Source of the DNA: an uncultured Pseudokineococcus sp.
GTDB lineage: Bacteria > Actinomycetota > Actinomycetes > Actinomycetales > Quadrisphaeraceae
DNA: 64,000 nt
Assembly (NCBI RefSeq): GCF_947499845.1
Contig: NZ_CANMPM010000010.1
Location: 62,001-126,000, forward strand
Direction: 5' to 3'
Positions 44,103 through 52,002 of the stretch are shown here, one piece after another. The notes under the pieces were generated by a model, which did not search any database, was not told the origin of the DNA, and worked only from the letters and a program-made list of their open reading frames with translations. The first letter of the stretch is position 1, and the number at the start of each line of letters is the position of its first letter. A program made the translations under genes and the position numbers.

Positions 44103-45350
44103 TCAGACGTCCGCGCTGCGGCGCCGCCGCACCTGCGCGACGAGCGCGACGACGAGGAGCGCGTAGATGACGACGGTGATGGGCGTGGAGACGAGCACCG
44201 TCGGGTCGCCCTGGCTGATCGTCAGGCTCCGGCGGAGGTTCAGCTCCGCGAGGGGGCCGAGGATGACGGCGATGAGCACCGGGGCCAGCGGGACGTCGTG
44301 GCGGCGCATGACGAAGCCGAGCAGCCCCAGCAGGAGCAGCAGCACGAGGTCGACGACGGAGCCCGCCGAGGCGTAGATGCCCAGCCCCGCGAAGACGGCG
44401 ATGCCGGCGTAGAGGTACTGCCGGGGGATGCGCAGGAGCTGCGCCCACACCGGGGCGAAGGGCAGGTTGAGCACGAGCAGCACGACGAGCCCGATGAAGA
44501 GGCTCGCGATGAGCGCCCAGACGAGGTCGCCCGAGCGGGCGAAGAGCAGCGGCCCGGTCTGGAAGCCGAACTGCTGGAAGGCGCCGAGGAGCACGGCGGC
44601 CGTGGCGGACGTCGGCAGGCCGAGCGCCAGCAGCGCGCCCATGGCCGTGCCGGCGGTGGCGTTGCCGGCGGCCTCCGGGCCGGCGACGCCGCGGATGGCG
44701 CCGCGGCCGAACATCGGGCGCCGGCGCCGGGCGTCGAGCCGCCGCTCGGTGCCGTAGGCGAGGAAGGTCGGCACCTCGGACCCGCCGACGGGGATGACGC
44801 CGAAGGGGACGCCGAAGGCCGTGCCGCGCAGCCACGCCGGCAGCGCCTCCCGGAACTCCGCCCGCGAGAGGAAGGGGCGGCCCCTCACCGTGACGAGCCG
44901 GTCGCCGCTCTGCCAGCGCGAGCGGGACGCGACCTGGAGCACCTCGCCGAGCGCCAGCAGGCCGACGGTGATGACGACGATCCCGATGCCGTCGAGGAGC
45001 TGCGGCACCCCGAGCGTGAAGCGCACCGTCCCCGTCAGGGTGTCGATGCCCATGACGCCGACCGTGAACCCGATGACGAGCGCCGCCAGCCCCTTGAGCG
45101 CCGAGTCGGCGACGACGAAGGCCGTGGCGACGAAGGCGAAGACGGTGAGGGCGAAGAACTCCTCCGGACCGAACGCCGAGGCCAGGTCCGCGAAGGCCGG
45201 CGCCCCGAAGGCGACGACCGTCGTCGCGATGAGGCCGCCGGTGAAGGCGCCGATGGCCGACGTCGCGAGCGCCTGCGCGGCGCGCCCGTCGAGGGCCATC
45301 CGGTGGCCCTCGAACGTCGCGGCGATGGCCGAGGAGTTGCCCGGCGGCCC
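44103..45350 (-). pseudogene. TctA-family tripartite tricarboxylate transporter, 5-prime truncated
   Basis: About 415 codons of the large membrane subunit of a TTT carboxylate transporter. Homology begins at GPPGNSSAIAATFEGHRMA, equivalent to the GTPGNxAA motif near residue 90-100 of intact TctA (about 500 aa), and continues to a normal C-terminus with GGSEVPTFLAYGTE and the TM segments. The N-terminal part, including the PGLG motif, is missing; immediately upstream and in another frame is an MFS remnant. TctB and TctC genes are absent. So this is either a decayed fusion or an assembly join. Confidence 0.75.
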
Positions 45351-45661
45351 CCGAGGAGCAGCCCGTACGTCGGCGGGAGGCACAGCGCCAGGGAGGCCAG
45401 GGCGTTGACGAGGACGGCCGCCGGCAGCACGCGCCGGACCGGGACGACGTCGAGCAGGGGGCCGAGCAGGAGGCTCCCGACTGCGGCGGCGAGGGCGTGC
45501 GCACCGACCGTCAGGCCGACCTGCGAGCCGGTGAGCCCCACCTCCTCGCCGAGGCCCACCGAGACGGGGATGTAGGCGAGGCCGCTCAGCGGCCCGTAGA
45601 GGACGAGCACGCCCGCGGTGGTCGCGGCAGGGAGGGTCCGTCTCGTCCGGGTCCGTCCCAC
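45341..45661 (-). pseudogene. MFS transporter, N-terminal remnant joined to the TctA fragment
   Basis: About 105 codons from the GTG at 45661: TM1 (VLVLYGPLSGLAYIP), TM2 and the loop-A-like GPLLDVVPVRR, TM3 (VLVNALASLALCL) and the start of TM4 (TYGLLLGGRRA). The MFS homology stops at about 45345, where TctA homology starts in the +1/-1 frame; the MFS frame then reads Arg/Pro-rich nonsense to a stop at 45035. It looks like a deletion joining two transporter genes. Confidence 0.7.
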
Positions 45662-45744
45662 CGGGGCAGCCTCTCCCGCCCCGACGTGGGGCGCCACACC
45701 CCGTCGTCGTCCGCGGTGCGGGCGCCGGACCGGGACGCGCCGGG

Positions 45745-46143
45745 TCAGGCCCGGCGTCGCCCGGCGACGAGCGCGGCGACGAGGAGCCACGCCGTCGTGG
45801 CGACGACGGTGAGCGAGAGCGGCACGTGCACCGAGAGCGGGGCGTGGTCGCCGCTCCACGCCTGGAGGAACGTGATGGCGAAGGTCACGACGGCGAGGAC
45901 GCCGAGGCGCAGCGACGCGCCGGTGCGCCACCACCACAGCGCCGCCAGCGCCGCCAGGCCGGAGGTGACGTGGAGGACGATCGCGCCGCCGCCGTGCAGC
46001 CCGAGCCAGGAGGGGTCCTGGACGAGGCTGCCCGCGGTGACGAACTGCCAGACGACGGCGAGCACGCTGAGGGCGGCGGTGACCTGCAGGGCGCGAAGGG
46101 CGCCGTGCGAGCCGGACGTGGTGGTGCGGGCGGTCGTCGCCAT
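45745..46143 (-). CDS. Small four-TM membrane protein (DUF6220-like)
   Basis: 132 residues with four hydrophobic segments (about 18-36, 50-70, 77-95, 105-126) and conserved-looking His in LHGGGAIVLHVTSG and SVHVPLSL, as in small cytochrome-b-like proteins. Function unknown. ATG at 46143 with GAGAGG 8 bases upstream. Lies upstream of the MFS remnant on the same strand. Confidence 0.7.
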   Translation of the reverse strand: MATTARTTTSGSHGALRALQVTAALSVLAVVWQFVTAGSLVQDPSWLGLHGGGAIVLHVTSGLAALAALWWWRTGASLRLGVLAVVTFAITFLQAWSGDHAPLSVHVPLSLTVVATTAWLLVAALVAGRRRA

Positions 46144-46280
46144 GGGGGTGCCTCTCGGGCGGGGGGCCGCTCCGCAGCGGCCCGTCGTGCCCACACCAGC
46201 ACCCCCGGCGCCGCTCCGCCATCCCGGCGACCCGTCCGGGGGAGGGCGTCCGACGGCGGGCCGGGGGCGCTCGTGGTGCG

Positions 46281-47639
46281 TCAGCGGCCGAAGTCGGCCT
46301 TGCGGATGAGGGCGTGGACGCCCGTCGTGCGGTCGACGACCTGCGAGACGGCGAAGTCCGTGGCCGCCGAGAGGTAGGTGTAGGCCACGGGGCCCGGCAT
46401 CCCCAGCTCCTCGGTGAGGAAGGCCAGGGCGTGGCGCACGGCCTGGCGCATGGCGACGTCGAGGTCCGTGACGTTGCCGCCGCCCTCGGGGCCGTCCTGG
46501 TCGGACAGGCCGATGGGGATCCAGTGCTCGGGCGTCTCCGCGAAGGGCTGCTCCGCGGTGATGAGGGGGGCGCCGTCGCCCGGGCGGACGACGGACAGGC
46601 GGAGCCGGGCGCGCAGCGAGCCCTCCATCGCCGTGAGCGCCACCTCGCCGTCGCCCTGCGCCATGTGCGGGTCGCCGACGAAGAAGAGGGCGCCCGGCAC
46701 GCGCACCGGCAGGTAGAGGGTGGCGCCGACGCCGACGTCCGCGACGTCGATGTTGCCGCCGGCGTCCGTGGGCGGCACGGAGTCGACGACGGCCGTCGTG
46801 TCGCGGGCCACGCCCATCATCCCGAGGAAGGGCCGCAGCGGGAAGCGCGCCGGCACGGGGCCGGGCATGGCGCCGACCAGGCGGCCCTGCCGGCTCTGCA
46901 CCTCGGTGAAGACGCTGACGTTGCCGCCCTGGTTGAACCACTCGGCGAGCGACGGGTCGCCGCGCCAGGCCTCCGGGTACTCCCCGGGCAGGGCGCCCTT
47001 GCCGTGGCGGTTGGAGATGACGCCGTAGGGCACGCGCGGGGTGAGCTCGAGGACGTCGATCTTGAGGACGTCGCCGGGCCGGGCGCCCCGCACGTGCACC
47101 GGGCCGGTGACGACGTGCGGCCCCGGGCCGTCGTGCGGGGTCCGCGCCGCCACCCCGATCGCGTCCTGGAGCACGGCGTCCGGACTCACCCCGAAGCCCG
47201 TGAAGTAGCCGAGGGGGTCCTTGCCCTGGTCCTCGAGGACGCCCTCGTGGGACACGGTGTCCATGGTCAGGACCGTCCCCGACGTCACCCGCGCCACCGG
47301 GTCGGTGCTCCGCGTGGGCAGCCGCCCCCACAGCGCGGTGGCCGGGTCGCAGGGCACGTAGGTCTCCCGCGCCGGCGGCCGCCGCAGCGGCTGCAGCACC
47401 TGGACCGGTCCGCCCGCGGCGCCGGGCGGGCCGGCGAGCGCCGGGGCGGCCGTCCCGCCGACCACCGCGGCGGCGGCCGCGCCCATGCCCGCCGCGGCGC
47501 GGACGAAGCCCCGCCGACCCGGGCCGCGCGCGAGCACCTCCGCCGCCTGCTCCGGCGTCGGCCCGCTCGCCGGTCCGCCGGTCGGCCCGTCGGTCAGCCG
47601 GACGGCCCCGTCGAGCCGCTGGGTCGTGAGCTCGTCCAC
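46281..47639 (-). CDS. Tat-exported acetamidase/formamidase
   Basis: 452 residues. Tat signal GRRGFVRAAAGMGAA at about 40-55, then the FmdA_AmdA fold: VTSGTVLTMDTVSHEG, GPVHVRGARPGDVLKIDVLE, DPHMAQGDGEVALTAMEG and PEHWIPIGLSDQDG. Hydrolyses formamide or short amides to ammonia and acid. Family members are usually cytosolic and about 320-410 aa, so the Tat leader is unusual. GTG at 47639 with AGGAGG 7 bases upstream. Divergent from the Dha kinase across a repeat array. Confidence 0.88.
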   Translation of the reverse strand: MDELTTQRLDGAVRLTDGPTGGPASGPTPEQAAEVLARGPGRRGFVRAAAGMGAAAAAVVGGTAAPALAGPPGAAGGPVQVLQPLRRPPARETYVPCDPATALWGRLPTRSTDPVARVTSGTVLTMDTVSHEGVLEDQGKDPLGYFTGFGVSPDAVLQDAIGVAARTPHDGPGPHVVTGPVHVRGARPGDVLKIDVLELTPRVPYGVISNRHGKGALPGEYPEAWRGDPSLAEWFNQGGNVSVFTEVQSRQGRLVGAMPGPVPARFPLRPFLGMMGVARDTTAVVDSVPPTDAGGNIDVADVGVGATLYLPVRVPGALFFVGDPHMAQGDGEVALTAMEGSLRARLRLSVVRPGDGAPLITAEQPFAETPEHWIPIGLSDQDGPEGGGNVTDLDVAMRQAVRHALAFLTEELGMPGPVAYTYLSAATDFAVSQVVDRTTGVHALIRKADFGR

Positions 47640-47984
47640 GTCGTCCTCCTCGTCCGCCGGCCCCGGGCGGGACGGCGGGTGCACGCTCCTGCGCCCGTGT
47701 TGCCCCGACGTGTCCCCGCGTTGCCGGCACGTGACGACGCCGGCCCCCCGGGGCGAGTCGTCGCCGGTTCGCCGTCCGCACGGCCCCCGGGGGCGAGTCG
47801 TCGCCGGTTCGCCCTCCGAGCGGCCCACCGGAGGGCGAGTCGCCGCCGGTTCGCCCTCCGAGCGGCCCACCGGAGGGCGAGTCGTCGCCGCTCCGCCCCG
47901 AGGGGCGGGTTGCCCCCGGTCAGTCGCGGCGCGGAGGATCGGCCCCGCTGCGCGGTGCCGACGCCGCGCAGCGGAGGAGGAGCC
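47640..47984. other. 345-bp divergent intergenic region with tandem repeats
   Basis: Contains the tandem repeat array (47751-47900). Promoters of the formamidase and Dha kinase genes must lie here, but no -10 could be placed with confidence. Confidence 0.5.
47751..47900. repeat. Tandem 40-42-bp repeat, four copies, each a hairpin
   Basis: Units beginning GGGCGAGTCG start at 47751, 47791, 47833 and 47875. Within the array CGGAGGGCGA is followed by TCGCCCTCCG, so adjacent units form 10-bp stem hairpins with loops of about 12 bases. Confidence 0.85.
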
Positions 47985-49787
47985 GTGGCCGCCCCGTTCG
48001 CCCACCCCGAGCACGAGCCCGTCGCCCGCGCCGCCGCCGGCTTCGCGCGGACCCACGCCGACCTCGTCGCGCTGCGGCCCGAGCCGCTGCACCTGCTGGC
48101 CCGCACCCGGCACGCCGGCCGGCGCACCGGCCTCGTCTCGGGCGGCGGCGCCGGCCACGAGCCGCTGCACGTCGGCCTCCTCGGCCCCGGCCTGCTCGAC
48201 GGCGCCGCGCCCGGCATGGTCTTCACCTCCCCGCACAACCGGCAGGTCCTCGAGGCCGGCCGGGCGGCGGCGGGGCCGGACGGCGTCGTGCTCGTCGTGA
48301 AGAACTACACGGGCGACGTCATCAACTTCCGCATCGCCGCGGAGCGCCTGCGCCTCGAGGGGGTCCGCGTCGGCGAGGTGCTCGTGGACGACGACGTCGC
48401 CACCGACTCCGCCGACAACGCCGCCGGACGCCGGGGCACCGCGGCCACCGTCGTCGTCGAGAAGCTGCTCGGCGCGGCGGCGGACGCCGGGGCCGACGTC
48501 GACGCCCTCGCGGACCTCGGCACCCGCGTCGTCGCGGCGAGCCGCAGCCTCGCGGTCGCGTCCCGGGCGCAGACCGACCCGGCGACGGGCGAGCCCGCCT
48601 TCGCGCTGGGCCCCGACGAGCTCGAGCTCGGCGTCGGCATCCACGGCGAGCGCGCGGAGCGCACCGTCGCGCGCCCGCCCCTGCCCGAGCTCGTCGAGCA
48701 GCTCGTCGACCAGGTCCTCGCCGCCCTGCCGGTGGAGCCGGGCGAGGCGTCCGGCGCGGCCGGCGACGGCGTGCTCGTCGTCGTCAACGGCCTCGGCGCG
48801 ACGACGCAGCTCGAGCTCTACGCGGTGATGGAGGAGGTGGCCGAGGCGCTCGACCGGCGCGGGGTCGCCGTCGCCGGCGCGCTCGTCGGCACCTACGTGG
48901 CGGCCCTCGACATGCACGGCTTCTCGGTGACGCTGACGGCGCTCGAGGAGGGCTGGCTCGACCTGTGGCGGGCGCCGTCGTCCTCGGCGGCGCTCTCGGG
49001 CGGCGGCCCCGGCGGGCCCGAGGTCGTGCCCGCGCCGTGGTCGGGCGCCGGTGGTGAGCCCCCGGCGGCCGCGGCGCCGGTGGACGGCGCGGCCCCCGCC
49101 GACGGGTCGCTGCCGCAGGGCGCCTCCGCGCCCGAGCGGGCCCTGCGCCGCTGGGCGGGCGACGTCGAGGCCTCGCACGACGACCTCACGCGCCTGGACC
49201 GCCTGGCCGGCGACGGGGACTTCGGCGACAACGTGCGCGGCGGCCTGCGCCGCGTCGTCGCCCGCCTCGACGCCGACGGCCCCGCGGAGGGCCGCACGGG
49301 AGCCGAGGCGCTCGCGGCGGCCGGCGAGGTGTTCCTCGACGAGGTCGGCGGCACGAGCGGCCCGCTCGTGGGCCTGCTCCTCGCCGAGCTCGCGGCGGCC
49401 GCCGAGCGGGCCGGCGGCGAGACCTCGGCCGGCGACGCGGCGTGGGCCGACGGGCTGCGCCAGGGCGTCGCGGCCGTGCAGCGGGTCGGCGGCGCGCAGG
49501 TGGGCGACCGCACCCTCGTCGACGCCCTCGACCCCGCGGTGCGGGCTCTCGCCGACGGCGGCTCGCTGGGCGCCGCGGCCACCGCCGCGGCCGACGGCGC
49601 GACGGCGACGGCGCAGGTCCGGGCCCGCCGCGGCCGGGCCGCCTACCTCGGCGACCGCGTCGTCGGCACCCCCGACCCGGGCGCCGTCGCCATGGCGATG
49701 CTCCTGCGGGCCGCCGTCGTCACGGGCGACGAGGCCGAGGACCCGTCGGCCGCCGCGGTGGCGGCGCTGCTCGCCGCCGGTCGCTGA
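47985..49787 (+). CDS. dhaK: ATP-dependent dihydroxyacetone kinase, DhaK-DhaL fusion
   Basis: 600 residues. DhaK domain (1-about 330) with SGGGAGHEPLHVG, VKNYTGDVINF and the substrate-binding H220 in GVGIHGERA, the same number as in Citrobacter DhaK. A Pro/Ala linker (about 345-385) precedes the DhaL ATP domain (about 385-600) with RLAGDGDFGDN (Mg-binding Asp) and GGTSGPLVG. The fusion uses ATP rather than PTS phosphate, so it does not depend on DhaM. GTG with GGAGGAGG 5-6 bases upstream. No glycerol dehydrogenase is adjacent. Confidence 0.94.
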   Translation: MAAPFAHPEHEPVARAAAGFARTHADLVALRPEPLHLLARTRHAGRRTGLVSGGGAGHEPLHVGLLGPGLLDGAAPGMVFTSPHNRQVLEAGRAAAGPDGVVLVVKNYTGDVINFRIAAERLRLEGVRVGEVLVDDDVATDSADNAAGRRGTAATVVVEKLLGAAADAGADVDALADLGTRVVAASRSLAVASRAQTDPATGEPAFALGPDELELGVGIHGERAERTVARPPLPELVEQLVDQVLAALPVEPGEASGAAGDGVLVVVNGLGATTQLELYAVMEEVAEALDRRGVAVAGALVGTYVAALDMHGFSVTLTALEEGWLDLWRAPSSSAALSGGGPGGPEVVPAPWSGAGGEPPAAAAPVDGAAPADGSLPQGASAPERALRRWAGDVEASHDDLTRLDRLAGDGDFGDNVRGGLRRVVARLDADGPAEGRTGAEALAAAGEVFLDEVGGTSGPLVGLLLAELAAAAERAGGETSAGDAAWADGLRQGVAAVQRVGGAQVGDRTLVDALDPAVRALADGGSLGAAATAAADGATATAQVRARRGRAAYLGDRVVGTPDPGAVAMAMLLRAAVVTGDEAEDPSAAAVAALLAAGR

Positions 49788-49822
49788 GCCCGGGGACGAC
49801 GCCGCGCAGGCGTCCCGTCGTC

Positions 49823-49883
49823 GCCGAGATGGAGGCTGTGGTCACGCCCGACCCCCCGTCGTGACCACAGCCTCCGTCTCGGC
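49823..49883 (+). terminator. 24-bp hairpin terminator after the Dha kinase
   Basis: Arms 49823-49846 and 49860-49883 differ by one position, which is a U-G pair in the plus-strand RNA but an A-C mismatch in the minus-strand RNA, so it favours the Dha kinase transcript. 13-base loop. Confidence 0.8.
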
Positions 49884-49891
49884 GGACCGGC

Positions 49892-50506
49892 TCAGCTCCC
49901 GGTCGTCGGCTGCAGGTCCTCGGGCAGCTGGCTCTGCAGCTGCTGCACCTGCTCCTGCAGCCGCTGGACGGCCTGGTCGTCGTTGAGGACGGTCGTGATG
50001 CCGATGATGAGCACGAGGCTGACCACCAGGCCGAGCACCGACAGCACGAGGCCGCCGACGGCGAGACCGCGGCCGGTGACGCCGACGCGCCTGGTCATCG
50101 AGATGCCGACGACGCCGAGCACGAGGCCGATGATGCCGAGCACCAGCGCGAGCGGCGTGAGCAGCAGGGTCAGGGCCGACAGCAGCGACGACAGGCCGAA
50201 GACGAGGGCGAAGGTCGCCGCCGCGCTCGTCTTCGCGGGCTTGGGCGACCGCGTGCCCTCGCGCTGCGCGACGCGCTCGCCGGTCGCGGCGCCGGCACCC
50301 AGAGCGGCGGCCCGCCCCTCCTCGTAGCCCCGGTCGTAGCCACGCCGGTCGTCGCCCGGCTGGTCGTAGGCGGAGCCCGCGGTGCGGGGCAGCGGCTCGG
50401 TGCCGCCGCGGTGCGCGTGCCCGCGGACGTCGTCGGCGGGCCGGTCGTCGTGGTGGTCGTCGGGGCGGCGCGCGGGGCGCTCGCCGGGGGAGGTCTCGTG
50501 GGCCAC
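49892..50506 (-). CDS. DUF4190-like membrane protein with hydrophilic N-terminus
   Basis: 204 residues. A charged His/Asp/Arg-rich N-terminus (1-90) with DRRGYDRGYEEGRA is followed by two close TM segments (about 97-130 and 147-172) separated by a GRGLAVGG-type turn, and a Gln-rich C-terminal helix. Typical of the DUF4190 family, function unknown. GTG at 50506; -10 candidate TACCTT at 50603-50598 (minus). Confidence 0.75.
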   Translation of the reverse strand: MAHETSPGERPARRPDDHHDDRPADDVRGHAHRGGTEPLPRTAGSAYDQPGDDRRGYDRGYEEGRAAALGAGAATGERVAQREGTRSPKPAKTSAAATFALVFGLSSLLSALTLLLTPLALVLGIIGLVLGVVGISMTRRVGVTGRGLAVGGLVLSVLGLVVSLVLIIGITTVLNDDQAVQRLQEQVQQLQSQLPEDLQPTTGS

Positions 50507-50660
50507 GGGGGCTCCTCGGGGTGGGCGCAGCCGCGAGTGCTGCGGGCGGACCGCCGCGGCGCCCGGACGACGAGCACCCCGGCGGAGGGGACGTCCGAAG
50601 GTAGGGGGCGACGTCGTCGCCCGCGACCGCTGCCGACGGGTGGCGGCGGCGCGGCGCGCC

Positions 50661-50666
50661 TACGGT
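50661..50666 (+). promoter_or_regulatory. Probable -10 of the HAD hydrolase gene
   Basis: TACGGT 78 bases upstream of the GTG at 50744, same family as the -10 at 12953. Confidence 0.35.
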
Positions 50667-50743
50667 CGGCAGGTCCCGCGGCTCCCCGCCCCCGCGCCCG
50701 TCGCGGCGCCGCGAGCGCCCCGCCACCGCCAGGAGGTCCCCCC

Positions 50744-51493
50744 GTGCCCAGCTCCCCCGACGACCGACCCGCCGACGACGCCGCCGACTCCCCGGGCGCC
50801 GGCGTCCTGCTCGACGTCGACGGCACCCTGCTCGACACGAACTTCCTCCACGTCGTCGCGTGGTCCCGGGCCTTGCGCGCCGAGGACGTCCACGGCGTGC
50901 CGATGGCGGTGCTGCACCGCGCGATCGGGCTCGGCAGCTCCGAGCTCGTGCGCCGCGTCCTCGGCGACGGCCTCGGCTCCCCGGGCTCGGACGCCGTCGA
51001 CGACGACCTCGTCGAGGCCGTGACGAGCGGGCACTCCGAGCAGTACGGGCGGATGCGCGAGGAGGTCGAGCCGTTCCCGCGGGCCGCCGACCTCATCGAC
51101 GCCCTCGCGCAGCGCGACCTCGCCGTCGTCCTCGCGACGAGCGGCGACAAGAGCGACCTCGACTGGATGCTGCCCGCCGTCGGCGCGGGCGACGAGCTCA
51201 CCGGCGTGCTCACGTCCGGCGACGTCGAGGCGGCCAAGCCGGCCCCGGACATCTTCGGCCGGGCCGCCGAGGCCCACGGCCTCGACCCGAGCCGCTGCGT
51301 CGCGGTGGGGGACACGGTGTGGGACGTCGAGTCCGCCGGCTCCGCCGGCATGCCGTGCATCGCCCTCACCTGCGGCGGCAGCTCGCGCGAGGAGCTGCTC
51401 GGCGCCGGCGCCGCGGCGGTGTACCGCGACCCCGCCGACCTGCTGGAGAACCTCGACGGCTCGCCCGTCGGGGAGCTGCTCCGCACGCGCTGA
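50744..51493 (+). CDS. HAD-superfamily hydrolase, phosphoglycolate-phosphatase-like
   Basis: 249 residues. HAD motif I VLLDVDGTLLDTN (nucleophile Asp), motif II LATSGDKSD, motif III with AAKPAPDIF and motif IV GDTVWDVESA; a helical cap of C1 type lies between motifs I and II. Dephosphorylates a small phosphosugar or 2-phosphoglycolate-like metabolite. GTG with AGGAGG 7 bases upstream. Monocistronic; ends at a hairpin. Confidence 0.9.
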   Translation: MPSSPDDRPADDAADSPGAGVLLDVDGTLLDTNFLHVVAWSRALRAEDVHGVPMAVLHRAIGLGSSELVRRVLGDGLGSPGSDAVDDDLVEAVTSGHSEQYGRMREEVEPFPRAADLIDALAQRDLAVVLATSGDKSDLDWMLPAVGAGDELTGVLTSGDVEAAKPAPDIFGRAAEAHGLDPSRCVAVGDTVWDVESAGSAGMPCIALTCGGSSREELLGAGAAAVYRDPADLLENLDGSPVGELLRTR

Positions 51494-51499
51494 CGGCGA

Positions 51500-51549
51500 G
51501 ACCGACGGACGGCGGCTCCCCGCGTCGGGTGGGTCGCCGTCCGTCGGTC
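51500..51549. terminator. 15-bp hairpin between convergent HAD and MerR genes
   Basis: Perfect arms 51500-51514 and 51535-51549 with a 20-base loop, 7 bases after the HAD stop codon. Confidence 0.75.
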
Positions 51550-51589
51550 CCGGCGAGCGCGTCCGTCGTCCGACGGGTCGCAGCCCGCG

Positions 51590-52000
51590 TCAGCGCGCCC
51601 GCAGCCGCTCGAGCAGCTCGTCGGCCATGGCCACGCGCTCGACCATGCGCCGCCGCGCGTCCTCGGCGAGGGCGGTGAAGCCGGCGAGCCGCTCCCGCAG
51701 CGCCGCCTCCCGCGCCCCGGTGGCCGAGGGCAGCGCGTCCACCACCTCGAGCAGCTCGCGCATCTGCTCGAGGGAGAAGCCGAGCGGCTTCATCCGGCGG
51801 ATGACGAGGAGGCGGTCGACGTCGCCGGCGGTGTAGAGCCGGAAGCCGCCCTCGCTGCGCGCCGAGGGCCGCAGGAGGTCCACCTCGTCGTAGTGCCGCA
51901 GCGTGTGCAGCGAGAGGCCGGTGATCTCGGCGACGCGCCCGATCTGCAGCGGCCGCGCGCCCTCGTCCCCGCCGGCCCCGGCCCCGGCAGCGCCGACCAC
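51590..52000 (-). CDS. MerR-family transcriptional regulator
   Basis: 136 residues. The winged helix-turn-helix starts LQIGRVAEITGLSLHTLRHY and continues DEVDLLRPSARSEGGFRLYTAGDVDRL; then RRMKPLGFSLEQMRELLEV and a dimerisation coiled coil to the end. No C-terminal ligand domain or Cys cluster for metals. The GTG is 3 bases after the sulP stop, so it is the distal gene of the sulP operon and could control it. Confidence 0.88.
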   Translation of the reverse strand: MVGAAGAGAGGDEGARPLQIGRVAEITGLSLHTLRHYDEVDLLRPSARSEGGFRLYTAGDVDRLLVIRRMKPLGFSLEQMRELLEVVDALPSATGAREAALRERLAGFTALAEDARRRMVERVAMADELLERLRAR

Positions 52001-52002
52001 CG

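Noticed and set aside
45035-45661. An intact small MFS-like protein of about 208 residues
   Set aside because: After residue 105 the frame is Arg/Pro-rich and covers TctA codons in another frame, so the second half is not a real product.
47751-47900. Tandem repeats as a CRISPR array
   Set aside because: Copies abut with no unique spacers and no cas genes are nearby.
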